Of a stretch of DNA of 64,000 nt, positions 35,146 through 44,146 are shown piece by piece (the first letter of the stretch is position 1; each line of letters opens with the position of its first letter). The position numbers and the translations under genes were made by a program. Location of the stretch: positions 1,550,001 to 1,614,000 of the forward strand of contig OW818685.1 of assembly GCA_942493245.1 (NCBI GenBank), given 5' to 3'. The notes beneath the pieces were generated by a model. The model had not been told where the DNA came from. It ran no database searches and saw nothing but the letters and a program-made list of their open reading frames with translations. This DNA is from DAOPYU01 sp942493245 (lineage in GTDB: Bacteria; Sumerlaeota; Sumerlaeia; UBA8349).

Positions 35146-36444
35146 ATGTCGGAAAGAAAGCGTGTTTCACAAAAGGGGAGCGGGTTGTCCCGTCGGCGGT
35201 TTCTGGGCGCCACGACTTCGGCGGCTCTGGCTCTGGCGGCTTCGAGCGGGTCGGTTTTCGCCCGACCTGTGGGCGCAAACGAGCGGTTGGGCGTGGCCGT
35301 GATCGGGTGCGGCGGGCGCGGTACCAATCACATGGATATTCTGAAAAGTCTGAAAGACAGCGGACAGAATATCGAGATTGTGGCGGTCAGCGACGTGTAC
35401 CGGCCCCGGTTGGACGACCGGGCGAAGCGGTTTGGCGCCAAGGCCTACATGGACCACCGCGAACTGCTGGCCGACAAGAATGTGGATGTCGTGTGTGTCG
35501 CCACGCCGGATCACCAACACGGTCCACAGGCCATTGACGCGATCAAAGCGGGAAAAGACGTTTATTGCGAGAAACCGGTGACGCACTGGAGCCAGTTTGA
35601 AATCACCAAGAAACTGGCGAAGACGGTGGCGGAGTCCAACCAGGTGTTCCAACTCGGAACGCAGGCCATGTCGGATGGCTTGTGGGCCAAAATGCGCGAA
35701 CTGGTCAAGGTGGGCATGATCGGGCAACCCATCCACGCCGAGGCGGGATTCTTCCGCGTGGGCGACTGGGGCGAACGGGGCATGCCTGTTGACGACCCGA
35801 ATGCCAAACCGGGTGCGGACCTGAACTGGGAAGCGTTTCTGGGGGATCGCCCCAAGCGCGACTTCGATGTGAGCCGGTTTTTCCGCTGGCGCATGTATGA
35901 AGACTACGCCGGTGGTCCGGTGACCGATCTCTACCCGCACTCGCTGACGCCCGTTTTCTCTGTCCTGGGGGTGGGAATGCCTTCCATGGTGGTGGCCGCG
36001 GGAGGCAAGTACCGTTACGAGGAACGCGAAGTTCCCGACACGTTCCACATGCTGATTGATTTTCCCGAGAAACTCACCGTCACCATGATGGGTACCCAGG
36101 CGAACGATTATGCCGCGACGGGGCAGCGGGGTGCCGGTTCGCGCGTTCCCGTAGTTCGCGGCTGGGAGGGGTCTCTTTACCTCGATCAGAAAACGAACAA
36201 GATTCAGTTCGTTCCCATCGAGGGTGGAGAGAAGAAAAGCGAGAGTTTCCCCATCGAGTATGGGGAAGACATGGCCGGTTACTGGGTCAAGTTCCTTGAG
36301 TGCGTCCGGAAACGGCAGAAGGAAACGCTCAGCCCGATGGATCTGGCCTTCAAGGTCCAGACCGCCTGTCAGATGGGGATGCTGGCCCTGCGCGAAGGCA
36401 AAGTGGCCCGCTATGACGCCAAGGCGGAGAAAATCGTTCTGTAA
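35146..36444 (+). CDS. Secreted Gfo/Idh/MocA family oxidoreductase
   Basis: 432 residues; AAAGGAGAGG precedes the ATG. A twin-arginine signal (LSRRRFLGATTSAALALAAS) starts near residue 13. A Rossmann domain follows, with VAVIGCGGRGTNHM (NAD(P) loop), the family motif CEKPVTHW near residue 145, and then the alpha/beta C-terminal domain with DLYPHSLTPV. These enzymes oxidise, reduce or hydrolyse sugars using tightly bound NAD(P), which explains folded export through Tat. It forms a likely two-gene unit with the DUF6807 gene and ends at a terminator. The substrate cannot be read from sequence. Confidence 0.9.
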   Translation: MSERKRVSQKGSGLSRRRFLGATTSAALALAASSGSVFARPVGANERLGVAVIGCGGRGTNHMDILKSLKDSGQNIEIVAVSDVYRPRLDDRAKRFGAKAYMDHRELLADKNVDVVCVATPDHQHGPQAIDAIKAGKDVYCEKPVTHWSQFEITKKLAKTVAESNQVFQLGTQAMSDGLWAKMRELVKVGMIGQPIHAEAGFFRVGDWGERGMPVDDPNAKPGADLNWEAFLGDRPKRDFDVSRFFRWRMYEDYAGGPVTDLYPHSLTPVFSVLGVGMPSMVVAAGGKYRYEEREVPDTFHMLIDFPEKLTVTMMGTQANDYAATGQRGAGSRVPVVRGWEGSLYLDQKTNKIQFVPIEGGEKKSESFPIEYGEDMAGYWVKFLECVRKRQKETLSPMDLAFKVQTACQMGMLALREGKVARYDAKAEKIVL

Positions 36445-36476
36445 ACGCTTTCTTCAGGGTTGTTTGGAATCCACAT

Positions 36477-36523
36477 ATTCCCCCGGTGGCCGGGTTTCAG
36501 GGCCATCGGGGGAATGCTGTTTT
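36477..36523 (+). terminator. Intrinsic terminator after the oxidoreductase gene
   Basis: A 15-bp stem (ATTCCCCCGGTGGCC at 36477-36491 against 36501-36515, one G-T pair) with a 9-nt loop and a GCTGTTTT tail. Confidence 0.82.
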
Positions 36524-36677
36524 CTTGAGGGGTGTGGGTCGAGAACGGAAGTAGTGTTGGCGCTGGGCGAGAGAAAGGCGCATAATTAAAGGGTCGTAGA
36601 GCCATTGTCTACTTGGAAGAGTGCCCTCTTTATTTCCACTGGCGCGGGGACATTCGGGAAGAAAGGAAAACAGAGTC

Positions 36678-36947
36678 ATGACTGGATCCGCAAAAGCGCA
36701 TACCTGTCAGGAATGTGGCAGTCATCACACAGTGTTTATCCATCAGACTTCCTACAATCGCTGTTCCGAGTGTGGACAATTGTTCACCTCCTCTGTCGAA
36801 GAGGAAAGCTGCCCGTTCTGTCGAAGCCGGCGTCTGGAGCATGAGGCGGGGCGTGTCGGGCCGTTGTGGACGTGTCTGGAATGTCATGCGGTGCATTATC
36901 CGCGTGAGGACCGTTATGGATCCTCGGGCGATTCCGATTTTCTTTGA
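36678..36947 (+). CDS. Small double zinc-ribbon protein
   Basis: 89 residues from the ATG at 36678, preceded by GAAAGGA. Four CXXC pairs are present (CQEC, CSEC, CPFC, CLEC), enough for two zinc ribbons, separated by an acidic SSVEEES linker. It has no signal peptide or membrane segment. I do not recognise the family. Such ribbons bind nucleic acid or act as protein adapters. It stands alone between the oxidoreductase terminator and the phosphatase gene. Confidence 0.65.
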   Translation: MTGSAKAHTCQECGSHHTVFIHQTSYNRCSECGQLFTSSVEEESCPFCRSRRLEHEAGRVGPLWTCLECHAVHYPREDRYGSSGDSDFL

Positions 36948-37211
36948 GTTTCTCGAACCGGATATTTCCAGCCGGCTAGCCGATTTCTCGGCTCGCGGAC
37001 GACAGCGATTTCCATTTCTCCTTGATTCGCAATCAGGACGTTGACGGCTATGATGTCTTAAAACGTGTCTGGAAAGAGGATCTTTTTTTCTCTTTCTTCA
37101 AGAACCGGAAAAAGATTGCGTATAGAAAACCGACTGTGTATAGTGCGGAAACTTGGAGGAAGAATGGGGATATATTTCCAGGAGCGGAATCTATTTTCAT
37201 GGAGGCGCATT

Positions 37212-38981
37212 ATGCGTAATTGTGACAAGAAGGAACGAAACATTGTTTCCCGCCTGTTTCTGAGTATCGCGTTGATTCTGTTGATGGCGACTCCAACCGC
37301 CTGGGCGGGCCGTAACATCATTCTTTTCATCGGTGACGGCATGGGGTTTGAGCACGTTCAGGCGGGGCGACTTTTTGCGCACGGAAACGACCAGGATCGT
37401 TTGAGTCTGGAGGATCCGGTCTTGTTTCCCTGTCAGGGCCAATCTGTCACGGTTCTGCCCAATGGGACGATTACGGATTCCGCCACGGGCGGGACGGCTC
37501 TCGCGACTGGCTGGCAGTCCGCGGTCAGTGGTGTGATCAGTGAGGACAACGGGGTTGCGAAAACGACTATTCTTGAAATGGCCAAATCGCTGGGTTTGCG
37601 AGTCGGTATCGTCACGACGGACTACATCGCCGGCGCGACACCCGGTTCATTCGGCGCGCACGAGCCCAGCCGAAGCAATGAGACGGACATCAAGTACGAT
37701 TACCTCTGGAACGACACGAACCACAGCGCCAGTCTTCCCAACGTGATTTTCGGGGGCGGGCGTTTCGACAACCCCTATATTGCAGACGCTCTGGCTCAAA
37801 GCTACAGTTTCGTTGACACGCGCAGCGCCTTGCTCGGTTTGAACATCCCCGGGTTGCCAGCGCCGCGTGTTCTGGGTCTGTTCGATGCCGAGAGCAACAC
37901 CAGCCACTATATGACGGACGAGTATGATCGTCCGTTGAGTTCCACCGAACCGGATCTCGCCGAAATGACGAATAAGTCTCTGGAAATTCTGGATGACGAA
38001 CCGAATGGATTCTTCCTGATGGTCGAAGGCGCGCTGATTGACAAACTGAGCCACTCCGGTGACAGCCTTCGGGTTCCGTCCGAGGTTGCCGGTCTGGATG
38101 GGGCCGTGCTGGCCGCACTGAATTGGCGCTCGGCAAATGCGCAGGGAGAGAACACCCTGATCCTGATTACGGCCGACCACGAGACCAATGGACTGAATGT
38201 GCCCGACGGTCAGGTTATCCCGGTCGGAACGAACCCCACTATGAGTTGGTCGGGTGGGGGCAATCATACGACCGCCAACGTCCCGGTCTTTGCCACCTGG
38301 CCCGCGGCTCTCAACGGCAAGATCGTGGACAACACCGAAGTTTACTACATCATGGAAGATTACCTGACCGGTGGACTGGCGCCAGCCATTGAAGGTGTGA
38401 CTGTTTCGGGCATCGGCGCTACGCAAGCCGTTGTCAGCTGGACCACGCGTGAACCGGCAACGAGTACGGTTGAGTATGGCTTGGATGCCACGTATGGCAT
38501 GAGCAAGACCAATTCTGCCCGAGTCACGCAGCACTCGGTTACGTTGACCGGCCTGACTGCTGGAACAACCTATCACTTCCGGGTTTCCTCGAACGACCTG
38601 ACAGCGAACGAGGGAATTGGGAACGATTCTGTGTTGACAACTGCGGAACCGTCGGTGATTCGCGTGTCGAGTATCGTCATGAAATTGAGTGTTTCCAAGC
38701 GCAGCACGAAGGCGTCGGCTACTGTCAAGGTAACCGACCAGAGTGGTGCGGTGAAAGCGGGTGCGGTTGTGACGGGCGACTGGCTCTTCAATGGCGTGAG
38801 TATTCAGTCCGGTGCCAGGGCCACGACCAAGAGCACTGGCCTGGTCACGTTGACATCACCCAGTAAGACGGTCAAAAGCGGGGACAGTTTCACGTTCCGG
38901 GTTACAAATCTCAGCCTGAGTGGCTACGGATACGATCCGGCCCTCAATGTGGTCTCCGAAGCGACGATTCCCGTTCCCTGA
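37212..38981 (+). CDS. Secreted alkaline phosphatase with fibronectin-like tail
   Basis: 589 residues from the ATG at 37212, behind GGAGGCG. A Sec signal is present (LFLSIALILLMATPTAWA). The phosphatase domain starts with NIILFIGDGMGFEH (first metal site), has the catalytic-serine motif TDSATGGTALATG, and the late metal motifs LITADHETNG and GGGNHTTA, as in the PhoA superfamily. From about residue 395 a fibronectin type III domain follows (VVSWTTREPATSTVEYG...GLTAGTTYHFRV), then about 100 residues of Ser/Thr-rich beta sequence. The tail probably binds the cell surface or a polymer. It should release phosphate from organic esters outside the cytoplasm. No Pho box is evident in the 264 bp upstream. 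Confidence 0.9.
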   Translation: MRNCDKKERNIVSRLFLSIALILLMATPTAWAGRNIILFIGDGMGFEHVQAGRLFAHGNDQDRLSLEDPVLFPCQGQSVTVLPNGTITDSATGGTALATGWQSAVSGVISEDNGVAKTTILEMAKSLGLRVGIVTTDYIAGATPGSFGAHEPSRSNETDIKYDYLWNDTNHSASLPNVIFGGGRFDNPYIADALAQSYSFVDTRSALLGLNIPGLPAPRVLGLFDAESNTSHYMTDEYDRPLSSTEPDLAEMTNKSLEILDDEPNGFFLMVEGALIDKLSHSGDSLRVPSEVAGLDGAVLAALNWRSANAQGENTLILITADHETNGLNVPDGQVIPVGTNPTMSWSGGGNHTTANVPVFATWPAALNGKIVDNTEVYYIMEDYLTGGLAPAIEGVTVSGIGATQAVVSWTTREPATSTVEYGLDATYGMSKTNSARVTQHSVTLTGLTAGTTYHFRVSSNDLTANEGIGNDSVLTTAEPSVIRVSSIVMKLSVSKRSTKASATVKVTDQSGAVKAGAVVTGDWLFNGVSIQSGARATTKSTGLVTLTSPSKTVKSGDSFTFRVTNLSLSGYGYDPALNVVSEATIPVP

Positions 38982-39002
38982 GCGTGATCGTTCAAAACTT
39001 GT

Positions 39003-39039
39003 ACATGGCCCGCCCGGAGTAACTCCGGGCGGGCCATGT
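39003..39039 (+). terminator. Hairpin after the phosphatase gene
   Basis: A 17-bp perfect stem (ACATGGCCCGCCCGGAG at 39003-39019 pairs with 39023-39039) and a 3-nt loop. The tail (GTATTTGCC) is only weakly T-rich. Confidence 0.75.
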
Positions 39040-39065
39040 GTATTTGCCCCTCCCCAATAAATGTC

Positions 39066-39125
39066 TTGACCGGGGTTGAACGGTTGTTCAATACTGTTGT
39101 TCTGAACGTTTGTTCAGAACAACAG
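39066..39125 (+). promoter_or_regulatory. Promoter with two palindromic TetR-type operators
   Basis: Two 16-bp palindromes of one design: TTGAACGGTTGTTCAA (39076-39091) and CTGAACGTTTGTTCAG (39102-39117), centres 26 bp apart. The second extends into a 14-bp perfect inverted repeat (39094-39107 with 39112-39125). A TTGACC -35 box lies at 39066-39071, so both sites cover the promoter and start region of the TetR gene. This is the arrangement expected for autorepression of a regulator-exporter operon. Confidence 0.78.
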
Positions 39126-39145
39126 TTCAGGCCGGGAGGTGTCTA

Positions 39146-39787
39146 ATGAAGGAAAACAGTCCCGAGGCCCGAAGCCGAATCCTCGAGGCGGCGGGGAAGG
39201 TTTTCAGCGAGCGGGGATTCAAGGCGGCTACCGTGCGCGAAATCTGTCGCCTGGCCGGGGTTGGGCTGGGGTCCGTCAATTACTACTTCCGAGACAAGGA
39301 CGGGCTTTACCTCGCCGTACTCGAAAGCCTTTTCTCCAGAAGTTTTGAACGTTACCCGGTGGATGTGTGTCTCGATGAGAGTCTGCCGCCCCGCAAGCGG
39401 CTGCGATTGTTTATCTATCTGTTCCTGTTGCGTCTGGCGGGAGAGAATGCGCTGGATGTGCGGGGCCGTCTCCTGGCTCGTGAGATTGCCGAGCCGTCCC
39501 CTGTTATGGACACTCTGATCGAGCGGTTTCTCAAACCCCAGAAGGACGCCCTGGTTTCGATCATCCTCCACTTGCTGGGGCCGGCGGCCACGCCACAGAA
39601 CGTGAAGTACTGCGCGTTGAGTATCGCGGGGCAATGCCTGCATTATTTTTACGCCCGTCCCATTATTTTGCGCCTGAGTTTGGAATTGCCATCCGGTGAA
39701 CAGGCGCTCGAGGAAATCGCCGAGCACATCGCACAGTTTTCGCTGGGGGGATTGGAAAGAATCAGAAAAGGAGGAATTCCCTCATGA
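39146..39787 (+). CDS. TetR family regulator, CecR-like
   Basis: 213 residues; GGGAGGT precedes the ATG at 39146. The N-terminal helix-turn-helix is clear (AAGKVFSERGFKAATVREICRLAGVGLGSVNYYFRDKDGLY). The C-terminal part (ENALDVRGRLLAREIAEPSPVMD, ALSIAGQCLHYFYARPII) matches the CecR/YbiH type domain. In E. coli CecR represses the ybhG-ybhF-ybhS-ybhR drug efflux genes. The same five-gene order is found here: the stop codon overlaps the next gene's ATG by 4 bp. It should bind the twin palindromes just upstream and release them on binding a toxic hydrophobic ligand; the ligand is unknown. Confidence 0.88.
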   Translation: MKENSPEARSRILEAAGKVFSERGFKAATVREICRLAGVGLGSVNYYFRDKDGLYLAVLESLFSRSFERYPVDVCLDESLPPRKRLRLFIYLFLLRLAGENALDVRGRLLAREIAEPSPVMDTLIERFLKPQKDALVSIILHLLGPAATPQNVKYCALSIAGQCLHYFYARPIILRLSLELPSGEQALEEIAEHIAQFSLGGLERIRKGGIPS

Positions 39788-40971
39788 AAAAAAGAATGAT
39801 TCCGGTTTTGATCCTGCTTTTATTGGGTGCCGGAGGATATTGGGGCTATGGAAAATTTAGGAAACAGACCGATCCCGATCTGCTGATGGTTTCCGGAAAC
39901 ATAGAAGTAACCGACGCGCAGCTCAGTTTCCGAATTGCCGGGCGGATGATCGAGCGTCTGGTGGATGAAGGACAGACCGTTCAGGCCGGACAGGTGGTGG
40001 CGCGTCTGGACAGCACGGATCAGGAACTGGCTGTCAGCCAGGCGGAAGCCAATGTGGCCTTTGCCAAAGCCACTCTGGCGGAGCTTGAGGCGGGGAGTCG
40101 CCCCGAGGAAATCGCTCGGGCCCAGGCTCAAGTCGAGCAGGCGCGTTTTGTGCTGGCCGAACTCGAGAACGGAAGCCGGGTTCAGGAGGTCGCCGATGCC
40201 AAAGCCGAGCTGGAACGGGCGGAGTTCGCCGCCAAGACCGCTCAGGCGCAGTTGGAACAGGCGAAGAGTGACGAAGAGCGGTTTGCCGCCATGCTGAAGT
40301 CCGGAGTAGTCAGCCGCCGCGAGTACGAGGTGTACCACACGCAGGCCCAGACGACTCGGAGCAATTGGGAGGCTGCGCAGGCGTCCGCCAGGCGCGCCCG
40401 CGAGCAACTCAGCCTGCGCGAGGAAGGGCCCCGTCAGGAAGCGATCCGACAGGCGCGCGCGGCGCTCGAACAGGCGCAGCAGCAGTACGATCTGGTCAAG
40501 GCCGGTCCCCGCAAGGAAACGATTCAGCAGGCGCGGGCCAAACTCGATGTGGCCGAGAAGGCCCTTTCACAGGTTCGGCGGCAACTTGAATACACCCAAC
40601 TGACGGCGCCGTTCAACAGTGTGGCGCTCAGCAAATCGGCTGAGGCGGGTGAGTATCTCAACCCCGGTTCGCCGGTGGTGACGGTGGGCGATCTGGATCA
40701 TGTCTGGCTTCGAGCCTATGTCAGTGAGACGGACCTGGGGAAAATTCGATTGGGAGACCCGGCGGACGTGACCTCGGACTCGTATCCGGGGAAGGTTTAT
40801 CGGGGGAAAATCAGTTTCATCAGCAGTCAGGCGGAGTTCACGCCCAAATCGGTTCAGACGTTCGAGGAACGGGTCAAACTGATGTTCCGCATCAAGATTG
40901 ATCTGGAGAACCCAAACGGAGAACTCAAACCCGGCATGCCGGCGGATGCCCATCTGAAATTGAATCGGTGA
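39784..40971 (+). CDS. HlyD/YbhG-type periplasmic adaptor of ABC exporter
   Basis: 395 residues, with an ATGA overlap with the regulator gene and AAAGGAGG upstream. An N-terminal membrane anchor (IPVLILLLLGAGGYWGYG) is followed by a lipoyl-like half motif (RIAGRMIERLVDEGQTVQAGQVVARLD), a long coiled coil rich in Ala, Glu and Gln from about 75 to 265 with an internal near-repeat (ELEAGSRPEEIARAQAQVEQAR, ELENGSRVQEVADAKAELE), the second lipoyl half and a beta barrel. The coiled coil is extended, as in YbhG/YhiI adaptors. It links the inner-membrane ABC complex to an outer-membrane channel, which is not encoded here. Confidence 0.9.
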   Translation: MKKRMIPVLILLLLGAGGYWGYGKFRKQTDPDLLMVSGNIEVTDAQLSFRIAGRMIERLVDEGQTVQAGQVVARLDSTDQELAVSQAEANVAFAKATLAELEAGSRPEEIARAQAQVEQARFVLAELENGSRVQEVADAKAELERAEFAAKTAQAQLEQAKSDEERFAAMLKSGVVSRREYEVYHTQAQTTRSNWEAAQASARRAREQLSLREEGPRQEAIRQARAALEQAQQQYDLVKAGPRKETIQQARAKLDVAEKALSQVRRQLEYTQLTAPFNSVALSKSAEAGEYLNPGSPVVTVGDLDHVWLRAYVSETDLGKIRLGDPADVTSDSYPGKVYRGKISFISSQAEFTPKSVQTFEERVKLMFRIKIDLENPNGELKPGMPADAHLKLNR

Positions 40972-40975
40972 AGTC

Positions 40976-42946
40976 ATGGATGGATTGGCACACACCCTGA
41001 TCGCCGAGGGACTGACCAAGACCTTCGGGTCGCTGGTCGCGGTGGACAACGTCAGTTTCCAGGTGCGGCGCGGCGAAGTCTTCGGACTGGTCGGGCCTGA
41101 CGGGGCCGGGAAGTCCACGACCTTGCGCATGCTGGCGAGCATCCTGGATCCCACGAGTGGATCGGCCCGCGTGGCGGGGTTCGACACGCAGAGCGAAGGC
41201 GAGCAGGTCAAGGACAACCTGGCCTACATGAGTCAGCGTTTCGGTCTCTATCCCGATCTGACCGTTCAGGAAAACGTTCATTTTTACGCGGACCTCTACG
41301 GACTGTCCCGGCGCGAACGTGACAGCCGGTTGAACGAACTTCTCGACTTCAGTTACATGCGCCCCTTCCGCAATCGCCTGGCCGCAAAACTGTCGGGCGG
41401 AATGAAACAGAAACTCCAACTGATCTGCGCCTTGATCCACACGCCCAGGGTGCTCCTGCTCGATGAACCGACCAACGGGGTGGACCCGGTCAGTCGGCGC
41501 GACTTCTGGCGCATCCTCTATCAACTGCTCAAGCAGGAGGTGACGATTCTCGTCTCGACCTCCTATCTGGACGAGGCGGAGCGGTGCAATCGTGTGGGGT
41601 TTCTCGATCATGGCCGACTCCTCAATCTGGGTTCGCCGGTGGAACTGAAGCGTTTGATGCCCGGTCGAATTCTGGGCATTCAGAGCCAGCAGGCCCGTAA
41701 CGTCTGTAAAGTTCTGGAACGGCATCTGGAGTGCGAGTCGTCCGCCGTTTTCGGGGACAGTGTCCATCTGGTTTGCCGCGATCTTGAGACCGCCCATCAG
41801 AAGGCGCGCGAAGCGCTGGACAATGCCGGTGTGCCCTATGGCCAGATCGGGGAAGAAAAGGCTTCGCTCGAGGATGTGTTTGTCAGTCTGTTGGGACAAT
41901 CCCGGGAAGTTGTCCAAGAACCGGGTGGCGTCGCTTCAGTGAGAGACGGGGCGGCAGGGGAGGTCTTGCACACTTCGCATCCGGCAAATGGTTCGGAACT
42001 GGCGGTCCGGGTGACCGATCTGAGTCGTCACTTCGGCGACTTTGTTGCGGTCAATCGGCTCAGTTTTGAAGTGCCACAGGGTCAGATATTCGGGTTCCTG
42101 GGGCCGAATGGCGCGGGCAAGAGTACGACGATCCGGATGTTGTGCGGCCTCCTGGCGCCCAGTGGAGGAGATGGGACCGTTGGGGGATTCGATGTGCGGA
42201 CCCAGGCCGAGGAGATCAAGCGCAACATCGGGTACATGAGTCAGAAGTTCTCGCTCTACGACGATCTTAAGGTGGAGGAAAACCTCAATTTTTTTGGAGG
42301 TATTTATGGGTTAAAAGGGGACCGTCTGCGGGAACGCAAGGACTGGGCGGTCGAAATGGCCGGACTCGGTGGCTTGCGGGATCGGCGAACCGCGGTTCTC
42401 AGCGGTGGGTGGAAACAGCGGTTGGCGCTCGCCTGTTCGATTCTCCACGATCCACCGATTCTTTTCCTGGATGAACCGACCAGCGGGGTGGACCCGCTCA
42501 GCCGCCGCCGTTTCTGGGATCTCATCTATGACATGTCCGACCGGGGGCTGACGGTCTTTGTCAGCACTCATTACATGGAAGAAGCGGAGTATTGCGACCG
42601 TCTTGCGCTCATCTACCGCGCCAACATGATCGCCATCGGGACGCCGCAGGAATTGAAGACCCAATATAACCAGGACGAAATCCTCAGCATACAGTGCCCG
42701 CGTCCCCAGGAGATTCTGGATACGGTTGCCCAGGTTCCGGAGGTTCGGGAAGTCGCGCTCTTTGGGGCAGGGTTGCATGCGGTGGTGGGGGATGCCGCGC
42801 TTGCGGAACGTGCCATCCGCGTCGAGTTGGACCGTCTCGGCGCCGAAGTCGAACGCATCGAGCAAGTGTCGCCGAGTATGGAAGACACGTTCGTTTCTCT
42901 GATCGAGGAAGTGGATCGGCGCGACGCAGCCGCAAACGAGGGATGA
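40976..42946 (+). CDS. ABC exporter ATPase with two fused nucleotide-binding domains (YbhF-like)
   Basis: 656 residues, 4 bp after the adaptor gene. Both halves are complete. First domain: Walker A GPDGAGKSTT, signature LSGGMKQKLQL, Walker B LLLDEPTNGVDP. Second domain: GPNGAGKSTT, LSGGWKQRLAL, LFLDEPTSGVDP. A linker near residues 315-335 separates them. It energises the two ABC-2 permeases encoded downstream. The first domain's loop has Asp in place of the usual Asn (GPDG), which is also seen in other YbhF-like proteins and should not abolish activity. Confidence 0.92.
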   Translation: MDGLAHTLIAEGLTKTFGSLVAVDNVSFQVRRGEVFGLVGPDGAGKSTTLRMLASILDPTSGSARVAGFDTQSEGEQVKDNLAYMSQRFGLYPDLTVQENVHFYADLYGLSRRERDSRLNELLDFSYMRPFRNRLAAKLSGGMKQKLQLICALIHTPRVLLLDEPTNGVDPVSRRDFWRILYQLLKQEVTILVSTSYLDEAERCNRVGFLDHGRLLNLGSPVELKRLMPGRILGIQSQQARNVCKVLERHLECESSAVFGDSVHLVCRDLETAHQKAREALDNAGVPYGQIGEEKASLEDVFVSLLGQSREVVQEPGGVASVRDGAAGEVLHTSHPANGSELAVRVTDLSRHFGDFVAVNRLSFEVPQGQIFGFLGPNGAGKSTTIRMLCGLLAPSGGDGTVGGFDVRTQAEEIKRNIGYMSQKFSLYDDLKVEENLNFFGGIYGLKGDRLRERKDWAVEMAGLGGLRDRRTAVLSGGWKQRLALACSILHDPPILFLDEPTSGVDPLSRRRFWDLIYDMSDRGLTVFVSTHYMEEAEYCDRLALIYRANMIAIGTPQELKTQYNQDEILSIQCPRPQEILDTVAQVPEVREVALFGAGLHAVVGDAALAERAIRVELDRLGAEVERIEQVSPSMEDTFVSLIEEVDRRDAAANEG

Positions 42947-42964
42947 AATGATGGAGGTGGGGCT

Positions 42965-44101
42965 ATGATCAAATTCCAGCGTCTGAAAGCCGTGGCCTAC
43001 AAGGAAACGCTCCATATCCTTCGCGACTGGCGCAGTCTGCTGCTGGCGCTGGCCATCCCGATGTTTCTACTTCTGCTCTTCGGCTATGCGCTTAATACCG
43101 ACCTGAACAATGTCCCCACGGTGGTCTGGGATCAGTCGAATACGCCGGAGAGTCGGGAAGTGATCGGCCTGTTTGCGGGGTCGCCTTCTTTTTCGATTCG
43201 GGGGCATCTCGACAACTACCGCGACTTGCAGAAAACGCTCGATAGCGGCCGGGCGATGGTCGCGGTGGTCATCCCGCGCAACTTTGCCGAGCGTATCGCG
43301 GCAGACAAGCCGGTCAGTCTTCAGGTGCTGGTGGATGGCAGCGACTCGAAGCGGGCGCGCCTGGCCCTGGGCTACGCCACCAGCATCGGTCAGGTGTTCA
43401 ACCAGAAGGTCAACGCTCGTCGAGTTGAGTTACGCGGCATGCGGGAACTGGTGATTCCCGCCGAGATGGACGCCCGCGTCTGGTACAACCCCGACCTGCG
43501 CGGCCCCAACGTCATTATTCCGGGCATCATCGCAATCGTGATGGTGGTGATCGCCGCCATGCTGACCAGTGTGACTGTCGCGCGCGAATGGGAAATGGGG
43601 ACGATGGAGCAGTTGATCAGCACGCCGATCCGAGTGCCCGAGCTCGTGCTGGGCAAGGTCGTCCCCTATTTTGTCATCGGCATGGCCGATGTCGCGATAG
43701 CCGTGATTATGGGCAAATGGTTGTTTCACGTGCCCCTGCGCGGCAGTGTCGCGCTGCTTTTCGTTCTTGCGGCCATTTTTCTCACCGGCGCGCTCTTCTT
43801 TGGCCTGATGCTCAGTATCGTTATGAAAACGCAGATGATCGCCAATCAAATTGCGCTGGTGGCCAGTTATATGCCGACATTGATGCTGAGCGGGTTTTCC
43901 TTCGCCATCGCCAACATGCCCGAACCCATTCAGATCCTGACCTATCTGGTTCCCGGGCGGTATTTCATCACGATTCTGCGCGGTATCTACCTCAAGGGCG
44001 TTGGGCTGGAAGTGCTCTGGAGCAGCGTGTTGTTTCTGGTTCTTTACGCGGCCATCATGGTCACGGCCGCGCACAAGAAGATGCGTCTGAAACTGGAGTA
44101 A
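42965..44101 (+). CDS. ABC-2 type permease (YbhS-like)
   Basis: 378 residues; ATGGAGGTGGGG precedes the ATG. Layout: N-terminal helix (LLLALAIPMFLLLLFGYAL), a periplasmic domain to about residue 175, then five helices in the C-terminal half, with the ABC-2 signature EWEMGTMEQLISTPIRVPELVLGKVVPY between helices. It pairs with the next gene product to form the membrane part of the exporter. Confidence 0.92.
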   Translation: MIKFQRLKAVAYKETLHILRDWRSLLLALAIPMFLLLLFGYALNTDLNNVPTVVWDQSNTPESREVIGLFAGSPSFSIRGHLDNYRDLQKTLDSGRAMVAVVIPRNFAERIAADKPVSLQVLVDGSDSKRARLALGYATSIGQVFNQKVNARRVELRGMRELVIPAEMDARVWYNPDLRGPNVIIPGIIAIVMVVIAAMLTSVTVAREWEMGTMEQLISTPIRVPELVLGKVVPYFVIGMADVAIAVIMGKWLFHVPLRGSVALLFVLAAIFLTGALFFGLMLSIVMKTQMIANQIALVASYMPTLMLSGFSFAIANMPEPIQILTYLVPGRYFITILRGIYLKGVGLEVLWSSVLFLVLYAAIMVTAAHKKMRLKLE

Positions 44102-44146
44102 AGCGACTGGTCCGAAAACGAATTTCCGAAGAGAAGGACATCCTCC

